A DNA stretch of 64,000 nucleotides from Rhizobiaceae bacterium (GTDB taxonomy: Bacteria; Pseudomonadota; Alphaproteobacteria; Rhizobiales; Rhizobiaceae). Position numbers and translations under genes: made by a program. Shown piece by piece: positions 18,274-25,702 of the stretch. Numbering within the stretch: position 1 is the first letter of the stretch; each line of letters begins with the position of its first letter. Under the pieces are notes generated by a model. It was not told where the DNA came from, searched no databases, and saw only the letters and a program-made list of their open reading frames with translations. Location: the NCBI GenBank assembly GCA_019635755.1, contig JAHBYW010000003.1, positions 62,001 to 126,000 on the forward strand, in the 5' to 3' direction.

Positions 18274-18384
18274 CGGCGCGGCCGTCGGCAATTGCCGGAC
18301 GAACGGTCGGCGAGCCCATGCGGGGCGACCGGCGGACGGAACCACCGGCCGTACCAGGGAGTTGCGCGAGGAAGGAGATGTCCG

Positions 18385-18515
18385 ATGCGCCACGCCCTGC
18401 CGACCAAGCCGAGCCCGCTGCCGCCCGAGCCGTTTCCCGGCCCGGGGCCGATCCCGATCCCATGCCGCAGCCGGCGCCGCCGCCCGGGCCGATCCCGGTG
18501 CCGCCGGTGCGCTGA
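18385..18515 (+). pseudogene. small proline-rich ORF with apparent frameshift
   Basis: ATG 18385 follows AAGGAG at 18372-18377 with good spacing and opens a Pro-rich frame (SPLPPEPFPGPGPIPIP). The reading frame with the strong third-position G/C bias and Pro repeats then switches by one base near 18462, continuing as MPQPAPPPGPIPVPPVR with a stop at 18513-18515. One extra C in the CCC run near 18459 would join both halves into one protein of about 43 residues. It may be a sequencing error, a broken gene or chance; without the shift, the first frame continues into Arg-rich non-coding-like sequence. The rest of the 18274-18676 gap shows nothing else I can support. Confidence 0.35.
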
Positions 18516-18676
18516 CATCGCGTCGAGGTCACTGGGGGCGGATGCGGATTTCACCAAGGGCCCTCCGTGGCGTGCCCCGGACCCGTGTCGAGGACCCGGC
18601 CGGTGTGGTAAGCGTTCGGGGCGCGCGTCTGCATAGGGACGTACGATCCTGACCGGCGCAGCGCAGGGAGATGCGC

Positions 18677-18862
18677 ATGCCGGAGATCGTCGTCTACCTC
18701 GCAGAAGGCCGCCCGCAGGAGGCCAAGAAGGCGCTGATGAAGGACATCACCGACGCGGTGGTGAAGAATTTCGGCGTCAATCCCGAGATGGTCGTGGTGC
18801 AGCTCGTCGAATCTCCGAAGAACAGCAAGTCTCGGGGCGGGATACCCTTCAGCGAGCGGTAG
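18677..18862 (+). CDS. 4-oxalocrotonate tautomerase family protein
   Basis: 61 residues, the family's usual size. ATG 18677 is chosen over ATG 18671 because processing then exposes the catalytic Pro1 (MPEIVVYLAEG) and because AGGGAG is 6 bases upstream. The rest (EAKKALMKDITDAVVKNFGV, VVVQLVESPKN, RGGIPFSER) matches the 4-OT subunit, which works as a hexamer on enol/keto acids. It converges with cydB three bases downstream, so it stands alone and its physiological substrate is unknown. Confidence 0.9.
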   Translation: MPEIVVYLAEGRPQEAKKALMKDITDAVVKNFGVNPEMVVVQLVESPKNSKSRGGIPFSER

Positions 18863-18865
18863 CCT

Positions 18866-19870
18866 TCAGTCGTAGGTCAGGTCGACGGCCTTCCCGCCGA
18901 AGACGCGGTAGGCGTAGAACGAATAGCCGATGATGACCGGCAGCACGAACGCCGTTCCCGCGAGGATGACGGCCAGGCTTTCGGGCGCCGAAGCTGCCTC
19001 CCAGATCGTCAGCCGGTCCGGCACGACATAGGGATAGAACGACCAGGCGAGCCCCGCGAAACCCAGCGCGAAGATCAGCGCGATGGTGACGAAGGGGCGG
19101 ATCGCGTGGCGATCGTCGGCGCGCGGGAGCACGAAGGTCTCGCGCCACAGCAGCAGGAACAGCCCCGCCGAGAGGATGGGCAGCGGCGCCAAATACAGCA
19201 TCTCCGGCCAGACGAACCAGCGCTCGAAGATGCGCGCCGAGGCGAACGGCGTGGCGAGCGACACCGCCGCCATGCCGACGACGGTGAAGACCAGCGCCGC
19301 GCGCAACCAGATCACCGCCTTCTTCTGCAGGTCGCCCTCGGTCTTGTAGATCAGCCAGGCGGCGCCGACCGCCGCGTAGGACGCGGCGAGGCAGACCGCC
19401 ACCAGCGCGCCGAACAGGATCGCCGCGACACCCGTCTCCAGCCCGAGCACATAGACCCCCAGCATGTAGCCCTGCGCCAGCGAAGCGATGAGTGAGCCGG
19501 CGAAGAACAGAAGGTTCCAGCGTCGCTTGCGGTGGACAGGCACCTTGGCGCGGAAGTCGAAGGCGACGCCGCGCAGGATGAGGCCGACGAGGAGCACGAA
19601 GACTGGCAAATAGAGCGCGGTCAGGATGATGCCGTGCGCCACCGGGAAGGCGACGAGCAGCAGGCCGACCGCCAGCACCAGCCAGGTCTCGTTGGCATCC
19701 CAGAACGGCCCGATGGCCGAGATCATCACGTCCTTCTCCGCATCGTCGGCGAAGGCGAACAGGATGCCGGTGCCGAGGTCGAAGCCGTCGAGCACGACAT
19801 AGATCAGGATCGACAGGCCCATGAGGCCGGCGAAGACGAGGGGCAGGAGGACGGGGAGGTCGAGGGTCAT
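18866..19870 (-). CDS. cydB: cytochrome bd-type quinol oxidase subunit II
   Basis: 334 residues with about eight to nine membrane helices. VLDGFDLGTGILFAF near the N-terminus and GPFWDANETWLVLAVGLLLVAFP are CydB signatures. Subunit II pairs with CydA to form the membrane quinol oxidase that reduces oxygen to water without proton pumping. It lies downstream of cydA on the same strand, separated by a 175-base palindromic repeat element. No cydX-like small ORF or cydDC was found nearby. Confidence 0.95.
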   Translation of the reverse strand: MTLDLPVLLPLVFAGLMGLSILIYVVLDGFDLGTGILFAFADDAEKDVMISAIGPFWDANETWLVLAVGLLLVAFPVAHGIILTALYLPVFVLLVGLILRGVAFDFRAKVPVHRKRRWNLLFFAGSLIASLAQGYMLGVYVLGLETGVAAILFGALVAVCLAASYAAVGAAWLIYKTEGDLQKKAVIWLRAALVFTVVGMAAVSLATPFASARIFERWFVWPEMLYLAPLPILSAGLFLLLWRETFVLPRADDRHAIRPFVTIALIFALGFAGLAWSFYPYVVPDRLTIWEAASAPESLAVILAGTAFVLPVIIGYSFYAYRVFGGKAVDLTYD

Positions 19871-19880
19871 GTGCGCCGTC

Positions 19881-20027
19881 CTCCCTCCCCCTTGAGGGGA
19901 GGGTGGCCCGAAGGGCCGGGTGGGGGTGGAGATGAGGTGCTGGGTTCTGGGCCACCCCCACCCGGGCCTCCGCGTGTCGCGGCTGCGCCGCGCCGCTCGG
20001 CCCACCCTCCCCTCAAGGGGGAGGGAG
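19881..20027. repeat. intergenic palindromic repeat with 26-bp arms
   Basis: The arms 19881-19906 and 20002-20027 are inverted copies built on CTCCCTCCCCCTTGAGGGG, each itself containing a short hairpin, with GC-rich internal hairpins between them. The element separates cydA from cydB and could shape their relative expression. Related elements occur at 27772, 43802, 48590 and 52571. Confidence 0.8.
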
Positions 20028-20045
20028 ATGATCTGCCGTCGCCCA

Positions 20046-21410
20046 TCACGCTTCCTCCATCGGCTGCGCCAGCGGGCGGTCGAGCACCTTCGGCAGCGGC
20101 GAGCTGTCGCCATCCTTGGCGGCCTTCAGCGCCAGCCGCACCAGCACGCCGAGATAGACGATGAGGAGCGTGGCGTAGAGCGCGAGGTAGACGGTGAGCG
20201 TGAAGCCGACATGCGCGGCGGGCACCGGTCCGACGGCGTCCTTCGTCGTCAGGATGCCGGTGACCAGCCATGGCTGCCGGCCGATCTCGGTGACATACCA
20301 GCCGGCCAGCGTCGCCACCCAGCCGGACAGCGCCATCGGCACCATGACCATCGCCAGCGGTGTCGGAAGCGCGTTCCTGCGCCACAGGAACCAGCCGGCC
20401 GTCCACGACACGGCCAGCATCAGCAGGCCGGTACCGACCATGATACGGAAGCCCCAGAACACCGGAAGCACCGGCGGATGGTTGCCGACATAGTCGTTCA
20501 GCCCGGGCACGACCGCATCGAGGCTGTGGCCGAGGATCAGCGAGGCGCCGTTCGGGATGGCGATCTCGAAATGGTTCTCGCGCGCGTCCTCGTCGGGCCA
20601 GGCGAAGAGGACGAGCGGCACGTTGCCGCGCGTCTCCCAGTTCGCCTCTATCGCGGCCACCTTCTGCGGCTGATGCTCCAGCGTATTCAGCCCGTGCCGG
20701 TCGCCGACGAAGATCTGGATCGGGATCAGGATCGCGCCGGCGTAGACCCCCGTCTTCAGCGCCTTCATCAGCGAGTCGGCACGGTCACCGGCAAGCCAGC
20801 GCAGCGCCGACAGGCCCGCGATGAGGAAGGAGACGGTGAGGCCCGAGGCAATCAGCATATGGATCAGCCGGTAGGGGAAGGACGGATTGAAGATCACCGC
20901 CCACCAGTCGGTGACGAAGGCCTGGCCGTCGCGCATCTCGAAACCGGCCGGCGTCTGCATCCAGGAATTCAGCGCGAGGATCCAGAAGGCCGACATCGTC
21001 GTGCCGAAGGCGACGAGGAAGGTCGCCAGCGTGTGCGCGCGGTTGGACACCTTGCGGAAGCCGAACAGCATGATGCCGAGGAACACGGCCTCGAGGAAAA
21101 ACGCGGTCAGCACCTCGTAGGCGAGCAGCGGGCCGGCGACGTTGCCGACCGTCTCCATGTAGCCCGGCCAGTTGGTGCCGAACTGGAAGCTCATGGTCAC
21201 GCCGGAGACGACGCCCAGCGCGAAGGACAGCGCGAACACCTTCACCCAGGTGAAGTAGGCGCGCATCCACGCCTGATCGCCGGTTCGGTTGTAGGCGAGC
21301 TTGAAGAAGAGCAGCACCCAGCCAAGCGCGATGGTGATCGTCGGGAACAGGATGTGGAACGAGATGTTCGCCGCGAACTGGATTCGGGAAAGGATCAGCG
21401 GGTCGTCCAT
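20046..21410 (-). CDS. cydA: cytochrome bd-type quinol oxidase subunit I (CIO-like, short Q loop)
   Basis: 454 residues, shorter than the E. coli long-Q-loop form (about 520), so it matches the cyanide-insensitive oxidase (CioA) group. Visible features are the axial His near residue 19 (NISFHILFPTITIALGW), the GVVSGVTMSFQFGTNWPGY segment, the second His in YRLIHMLIASG, and the diagnostic GRQPW motif (YVTEIGRQPWLVTG). It binds hemes b558, b595 and d and oxidises quinol. It is the first gene of the cydAB unit. Such oxidases serve under low oxygen or when the heme-copper oxidases are inhibited. Confidence 0.95.
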   Translation of the reverse strand: MDDPLILSRIQFAANISFHILFPTITIALGWVLLFFKLAYNRTGDQAWMRAYFTWVKVFALSFALGVVSGVTMSFQFGTNWPGYMETVGNVAGPLLAYEVLTAFFLEAVFLGIMLFGFRKVSNRAHTLATFLVAFGTTMSAFWILALNSWMQTPAGFEMRDGQAFVTDWWAVIFNPSFPYRLIHMLIASGLTVSFLIAGLSALRWLAGDRADSLMKALKTGVYAGAILIPIQIFVGDRHGLNTLEHQPQKVAAIEANWETRGNVPLVLFAWPDEDARENHFEIAIPNGASLILGHSLDAVVPGLNDYVGNHPPVLPVFWGFRIMVGTGLLMLAVSWTAGWFLWRRNALPTPLAMVMVPMALSGWVATLAGWYVTEIGRQPWLVTGILTTKDAVGPVPAAHVGFTLTVYLALYATLLIVYLGVLVRLALKAAKDGDSSPLPKVLDRPLAQPMEEA

Positions 21411-21495
21411 GACGGGTCAGGGCTGCTCCGGCGAGTCTCCGTCGAAGATAGTCCACAGGCGCGCACCGTCAAAGCGGCGCGCGGTCGCGTGCGAC

Positions 21496-22134
21496 CTACC
21501 AGCGCAGGCCGAAGCGGCCGGCGAGCCCGCCGACGATCGCCAGCCCGACGATGCCGATCGTGTACCACGTGCTGACGAACAGCGGCGAATCGTCGACGCA
21601 GTGCGCGGCATAAAGCGTCGCGGCCAGGCCGCCGGCCGCCAGGCCCGCGACGACGCCGGCGAAGGTCGGCCGCGTCGGCGCCGAATGCCTCAGCGCGAGG
21701 AGGAACACCGCGAGCGGGCCGAGGCCGATCAGCGGGATGAAGGTCAGGCAGGTGGTGAGGTTGGTTCCCAGCCAGCGCGCCTTCATCTCCTCGGGAGTCA
21801 GGCCGATCACTTCGAGGCCGAGCGCCACCGACAGCAGGATCGGCGCAAGGAAAAGGAGCGGGATCTCCGAGCGCAGCGTCGCTTCCGGCCGCGCGATCGA
21901 AAAGAAGGCGGCATAACCCGTGCCGAGGATCGCCAGCGTGAAGAGGAACTTGAACAGGAAACGCGGGGTCTGCGATGCTTCGACGATATCCGCGCGCGGC
22001 CCGAGCGCCAGGTAGAATATCGTGGCGGCAAGAACGACAGCCAGCACCGACACGATCTGCAGCACGCGGTCGGTGCCGATCAGGGGCTTGCGGGCGTCAA
22101 CGGCGATGGCTTCGATGAGCTGGTTCGTTTCCAT
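21496..22134 (-). CDS. nrsF: NrsF-type membrane anti-sigma factor (DUF1109)
   Basis: 212 residues with six membrane helices and the DUF1109 pattern (LGTNLTTCLTFIPLIGLGPLAV, LYAAHCVDDSPLFVSTWY). The two cysteines at residues 129 and 179 have the same 50-residue spacing as the pair I recall being important in Caulobacter NrsF. In that system the protein holds the sigma factor SigF inactive and releases it on heavy-metal stress. The ATG lies one base after the sigma factor stop, so the two are co-expressed. The start at 22134 is preferred over an in-frame upstream codon inside the sigma gene. Confidence 0.88.
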   Translation of the reverse strand: METNQLIEAIAVDARKPLIGTDRVLQIVSVLAVVLAATIFYLALGPRADIVEASQTPRFLFKFLFTLAILGTGYAAFFSIARPEATLRSEIPLLFLAPILLSVALGLEVIGLTPEEMKARWLGTNLTTCLTFIPLIGLGPLAVFLLALRHSAPTRPTFAGVVAGLAAGGLAATLYAAHCVDDSPLFVSTWYTIGIVGLAIVGGLAGRFGLRW

Positions 22135-22135
22135 G

Positions 22136-22672
22136 TCAGGCCTGCCCAAAACGTCGTGCGATCGCGGAAAGCCCGCGGTGCAGGGCGACGCGCACCGCGC
22201 CTTCGGTCATGTTCAAGGCGGCCGCCGTCTCCGTGATCGAGCGGCCTTCGACCGAAATGGACGACACGACAGCCTTCTGCCCCTCCGGCAGCGAGCCCAG
22301 CGCGCGGGCGATCTCCCGCTCGCTTGGCTGGTCGTCCGGTAGGTCAGCGGCTGTTTCCGACGCCTCGTCCAGCACGACCTCCTTGCGGCGGCCGGTGCGA
22401 CGGAATGCGTCGATCAGCTTGAAGCGCGCGATCGCATAAAGCCACGGCGTCACCGGCGCGTCGGTGCGCCAGGTGTGGCGTTTCAGGTGAAGGGCCAACA
22501 GTGTTTCCTGCACGACGTCCTCGGGGTCGACTCCGCCCTGGGTGATGCGGCTGCGCGCAAAGACGCGAACCAGTTCGGCGGCCCGGCGAAGGAAGTCGGC
22601 ATAGGCTCCCGCGTCGCCGGTGAGGGCGGCTCGGAAAAGCCCGGATAGCTCGGCCTCCTCATTGCCTTCCAC
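22136..22672 (-). CDS. sigF: ECF sigma factor, SigF-like
   Basis: 178 residues. Sigma-2 region: DPEDVVQETLLALHLKRHTW and TPWLYAIARFKLIDAFRR. Sigma-4 region: LGSLPEGQKAVVSS, GRSITETAAALNMTEGAVRVALHRG. Start is GTG 22672, preceded by AAGGGG. The open frame reaches back to ATG 22852, but the putative autoregulatory promoter (22714-22689) would then lie inside the gene, so the long start is rejected. The pairing with a DUF1109 anti-sigma factor and the divergent DUF2282-DUF692-DUF2063-DoxX operon matches the Caulobacter SigF regulon, which answers chromium/cadmium stress. Confidence 0.88.
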   Translation of the reverse strand: MEGNEEAELSGLFRAALTGDAGAYADFLRRAAELVRVFARSRITQGGVDPEDVVQETLLALHLKRHTWRTDAPVTPWLYAIARFKLIDAFRRTGRRKEVVLDEASETAADLPDDQPSEREIARALGSLPEGQKAVVSSISVEGRSITETAAALNMTEGAVRVALHRGLSAIARRFGQA

Positions 22673-22688
22673 CGGTCCGATCCCCTTA

Positions 22689-22714
22689 TTCGCCGTGTGG
22701 CCCGGATTTGTTAC
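22689..22714 (-). promoter_or_regulatory. putative SigF-dependent promoter of sigF-nrsF
   Basis: On the minus strand GTAACA (22714-22709), 16-base spacer, CGAA (22692-22689). It has the same spacing and core as the divergent promoter at 22771 and agrees with the GTAACC-N16-CGAA consensus I recall for Caulobacter SigF. It predicts autoregulation and a very short leader before GTG 22672. Confidence 0.75.
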
Positions 22715-22770
22715 GCCGCCGGGACTATTCCTCACGACCCCGAAAAAGTCGATCACGAAACGGTGAGAGC

Positions 22771-22796
22771 GTAACGGCCGTCGCCGCGGGAACGAA
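22771..22796 (+). promoter_or_regulatory. putative SigF-dependent promoter of the bufferin-like operon
   Basis: GTAACG (22771-22776), 16-base spacer, CGAA (22793-22796), about 55 bases before the DUF2282 start codon. It matches the minus-strand promoter of sigF in core and spacer length. Confidence 0.78.
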
Positions 22797-22850
22797 GTGT
22801 CCGATGTGCGAGCCGATGGTCGGCCCGCAAGACGTCCAGGAGAAATTTCC

Positions 22851-23132
22851 ATGAACCGTCAAACCCTCGCGCTGGCGCTCGCCGGCTCGCTTTCGGCCGC
22901 GCTCTCGGCGGCCGCGTTCGCCGCCCCGCTGTCGCCCGAGCAGATGTCCGGCAAGGAGAAATGCTACGGCGTCGCGCTCGCCGGCCAGAACGACTGCGCC
23001 GCCGGCCCCGGCACGACCTGCGCCGGAACGTCGACGATGGACTACCAGGGCAACGCCTGGAAGGCGGTGCCGGCGGGGACCTGCACCACGATGAACATCG
23101 ACGGTCACATGGGCTCGCTGGAGCCGATGTAA
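22851..23132 (+). CDS. bufA1: DUF2282 bufferin-type RiPP precursor
   Basis: 93 residues. A signal peptide of about 24 residues ends AFA; the mature part carries four cysteines (38, 49, 57, 78) in [36 protein letters not shown] and PAGTC. This is the DUF2282 layout. In known family members these Cys are modified by a DUF692 enzyme, and the exported product (a bufferin) binds copper; modification here is inferred. SD AGGAGAA lies ahead of the ATG. It is the first gene of an operon with DUF692, DUF2063 and DoxX genes behind a SigF-type promoter. The symbol follows the published bufferin naming. Confidence 0.88.
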   Translation: MNRQTLALALAGSLSAALSAAAFAAPLSPEQMSGKEKCYGVALAGQNDCAAGPGTTCAGTSTMDYQGNAWKAVPAGTCTTMNIDGHMGSLEPM

Positions 23133-23222
23133 GGCCCTCCAAGCCAGCGCCACGCCTCATCCGGCCGCGGGTTCTCCCGGCGGCCGGGTGGGGCCTTCGA
23201 AAGCAACCGAGCGGGGACCCCG

Positions 23223-24104
23223 ATGCTGACTGCCCGACCTTCCGCACCGACGAAGCTGCCCTCTCGCGCCGGGCTCGGCCTCAAGCCGGAGCACTATGCA
23301 GCCATCCTTGATGACGTGCCGGACATCGGCTTCTTCGAGGTTCATGCCGAGAACTACATGGGCTCCGGAGGCCCGCCGCATCGCTATCTCGATGCGATCG
23401 CTCGCCGCTACCCGCTGTCGCTGCACGGGGTCGGCCTGTCGATCGGTTCAGCCCGAGACCTCGACACGGAACACCTGAAGCGCCTTCGCTCGCTCGTCGA
23501 CCGATATCGGCCGCACAGCTTCTCCGAACATCTCGCCTGGTCGACGCATGACGCCTGTTTCCTGAACGACCTGCTGCCACTGCCCTACACACCGGAGACG
23601 CTGGCGCGCGTCACCGACCATGTCGACCAGACGCAGCAGGCGCTTGGCACACGCATGCTGCTGGAAAACCCCTCGACCTATGTGCTCTTCGCCGAAAGCA
23701 CGATCGGCGAGGTCGATTTCCTCGACACCGTCGCCAGGCGCACCGGCTGTGGCCTGCTGCTCGATGTGAACAATGTGATGGTGTCGGCGGTGAACCACCG
23801 CCTCGACCCGTTCGACTACATCGATCGTTTCCCGGTCGAGCATGTCGGCGAGATCCATCTCGGTGGCTATGATGAAGCCATCGACGGCGCCGGCGAGCGG
23901 CTGCTGATCGACGCGCACGCCAGCGCGGTTCGGCCCGACGTCTTCGCCCTTTACGAACACACACTGCGACGCATTGGACCAGTGCCGACGCTGGTCGAAT
24001 GGGACAACGCCGTTCCGGACTTCGTGACGCTCGCTGCCGAGGCATGGCGCGTTGACGCGGCACTGGATGCAGTGCGCCACGCAGTCGCGGACCGCGCGGC
24101 ATGA
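23223..24104 (+). CDS. bufB: DUF692 multinuclear non-heme iron oxidase (MNIO), bufferin-modifying
   Basis: 293 residues with a TIM-barrel pattern and the metal-ligand segments of the family: [65 protein letters not shown] and LVEWDNAVP. MNIOs use two or three iron ions and oxygen to modify Cys in peptides; bufferin members form sulfur heterocycles. It needs the DUF2063 partner encoded directly downstream (ATGA overlap). The 90-base gap after the precursor gene contains a short GC-rich inverted repeat that may set the precursor-to-enzyme ratio. Confidence 0.9.
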   Translation: MLTARPSAPTKLPSRAGLGLKPEHYAAILDDVPDIGFFEVHAENYMGSGGPPHRYLDAIARRYPLSLHGVGLSIGSARDLDTEHLKRLRSLVDRYRPHSFSEHLAWSTHDACFLNDLLPLPYTPETLARVTDHVDQTQQALGTRMLLENPSTYVLFAESTIGEVDFLDTVARRTGCGLLLDVNNVMVSAVNHRLDPFDYIDRFPVEHVGEIHLGGYDEAIDGAGERLLIDAHASAVRPDVFALYEHTLRRIGPVPTLVEWDNAVPDFVTLAAEAWRVDAALDAVRHAVADRAA

Positions 24105-24877
24105 GTGCTTTCGCCGCCACACAGGCTGACTTCGCGCAGGCCCTGACCAATCCGGCGCAGCCGGTACCGATCGGGCTGACCACCACCGACGGCCGCAACG
24201 ACCCGTTGCGCTTCGCGGTCTACCGCAACAACGTTTTTGTCGGGCTCACCCAGGCGCTGGCCAAGCGATTTCCGGTCACGCGGCGGCTGGTGGGCGAGGA
24301 ATTCTTCGCGGGGATGGCGCGCGTCTATGCAGATGCCGAAAAGCCGGCCTCGCCGCTGTTGTTCCGGTATGGCGACACGTTTCCGGACTTCATTGCCACC
24401 TTTCCCCCGGCCGCCAGCCTTCCTTATCTCGCGGACCTCGCGCGGCTGGAGACGGCGCTGACGCGCGCATACCACGCGGCTGACGTCGCCCCGCTCGGCC
24501 TTGACGTCCTCTCGGCGATCGCCCCGGACACACTGCCGCGAACGGTCCTCCTGCCGCACCCGTCTGCCGCGCAGCTGGTGTCGGCCTGGCCCGTCGGCAC
24601 GATCTGGGCGGCGCACCAGGGCGAAATCGTCGGCACCGTTGCGAGCCGCGCGGCGGAGACAGTGATCGTCGCCAGACCGGTCATGGATGTCGGCGTTCAT
24701 GTCGTGCCCGCGAACCATGCCGGGTTCTCGGCCGCGGTGTTCGAGGGCGCGACGCTCGGCGACGCGGCCGCCCGCGCGCTCGACTCCGATGCGGCATTCG
24801 ACTTCGGCGCGGCATTGGTCGGACTGGTTTCACTTGGCGCGTTCAGCGCCGTGCGTCTGAATGGAGAGGAAGCATGA
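24101..24877 (+). CDS. bufC: DUF2063 MNIO partner protein
   Basis: 258 residues. The N-terminal DUF2063 domain shows as [56 protein letters not shown]-like [21 protein letters not shown]. The C-terminal half is beta-rich ([20 protein letters not shown]). In characterised systems this protein binds the precursor and presents it to the DUF692 enzyme. Its start overlaps the bufB stop and its stop overlaps the DoxX start, both as ATGA, so the three are translationally coupled. Confidence 0.88.
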   Translation: MSAFAATQADFAQALTNPAQPVPIGLTTTDGRNDPLRFAVYRNNVFVGLTQALAKRFPVTRRLVGEEFFAGMARVYADAEKPASPLLFRYGDTFPDFIATFPPAASLPYLADLARLETALTRAYHAADVAPLGLDVLSAIAPDTLPRTVLLPHPSAAQLVSAWPVGTIWAAHQGEIVGTVASRAAETVIVARPVMDVGVHVVPANHAGFSAAVFEGATLGDAAARALDSDAAFDFGAALVGLVSLGAFSAVRLNGEEA

Positions 24878-25389
24878 CCGACCGAACGATGCCCGAAACG
24901 CGCTCGAACACCGGGCTGGCTGCATTGGTATCCCGCGCGGAAGGCCTGCTTGCGGCGATACCGCAATCGCTGCCGCTCTTTCTACTACGCGTCGCCCTGG
25001 CCGTGCCGTTCTACAAGTCCGGCCTGACGAAATGGGACGGCTTCCTGCAGCTTTCCGGCGGTGCGGAATTCCTGTTCACGTCGGAGTTCAAGCTGCACAT
25101 TCTCGGGCAGCAGTATCCCTATCCGTTCCCGATCGCGGCGGCCTATGGCGCCGGGATCGCCGAGATCGTGTTGCCGATCCTGCTGGTGTTCGGATTGTTC
25201 ACGCGTTTCGCGGCGCTGGCGCTGCTCGCCATGACCGCGATCATCCAGATCACTGTTCCGGAAGGGTGGGCCAATTTCCATCTGCCCTGGGCGGCGATGG
25301 CGGTGGCCCTTGTCGTCTTTGGCGGCGGCAGGATCGCCGCGGATGCGTGGCTGTGGGGGCGGCGGAGTTCGTCTACCAGCGGTAGCTGA
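24874..25389 (+). CDS. DoxX family membrane protein
   Basis: 171 residues with four membrane helices. LFLLRVALAVPFYKSGLTKWDGF is the DoxX signature, followed by IAEIVLPILLVFGLFTRFAALALLAMTAIIQI and a final helix. It is the last gene of the SigF-type operon and overlaps bufC by ATGA. DoxX proteins often accompany DUF692/DUF2063 pairs; a role in quinone or redox supply is only a guess. Confidence 0.85.
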   Translation: MTDRTMPETRSNTGLAALVSRAEGLLAAIPQSLPLFLLRVALAVPFYKSGLTKWDGFLQLSGGAEFLFTSEFKLHILGQQYPYPFPIAAAYGAGIAEIVLPILLVFGLFTRFAALALLAMTAIIQITVPEGWANFHLPWAAMAVALVVFGGGRIAADAWLWGRRSSSTSGS

Positions 25390-25702
25390 GATTACCCTTG
25401 GCGCGCCCGTGCCAGCCGTCGTCTGGGCCACGACCGTGTTGCCTGACGCCGTGAATACCAGCCCGTTGCCCGCGCGACCGGCATCCACGATGGTATGCCT
25501 GGCAGGCACAACCGGCTTTGTCGCCGCCGCAACCCTTGCCCTTGGCCCCTTCCCGTGTTTCGATGCCTGCGGGTAGCCGCGAACGCTACCGACGAGCTAC
25601 CCCGACGGCCGGTAAAGGCCGGCCGCCGCACAACAACAGTGCGCCTGGGTCTCCCGTGTCCGCGAGGCCTTGCGCGCCATCGTGTGGAGGAGGCCAGCCA
25701 TC
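25390..25702. other. gene-free interval downstream of the DoxX gene
   Basis: 313 bases. Several short open frames exist on both strands, but none has a good start, SD or family pattern. A minus-strand frame ends at 25373 with GRAKGNLSYRW, which looks protein-like, but it is closed by a stop near 25586 and has no start context. It may be a gene remnant. The last 20 bases hold the SD (GGAGGAGG) of the EF-G-like gene. Confidence 0.5.

Noticed and set aside
22673-22852. N-terminal extension of the sigma factor to ATG 22852
   Set aside because: It would include the putative autoregulatory promoter and overlap the divergent precursor start; the added residues are Arg/Ser/Pro-rich and unlike ECF sigma N-termini.
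25373-25588. Minus-strand frame ending GRAKGNLSYRW, and a plus-strand frame in the same gap
   Set aside because: The ends look protein-like, but there is no start codon with SD, a stop closes the frame soon, and no family pattern is seen. Kept only as a possible remnant in the gap entry.
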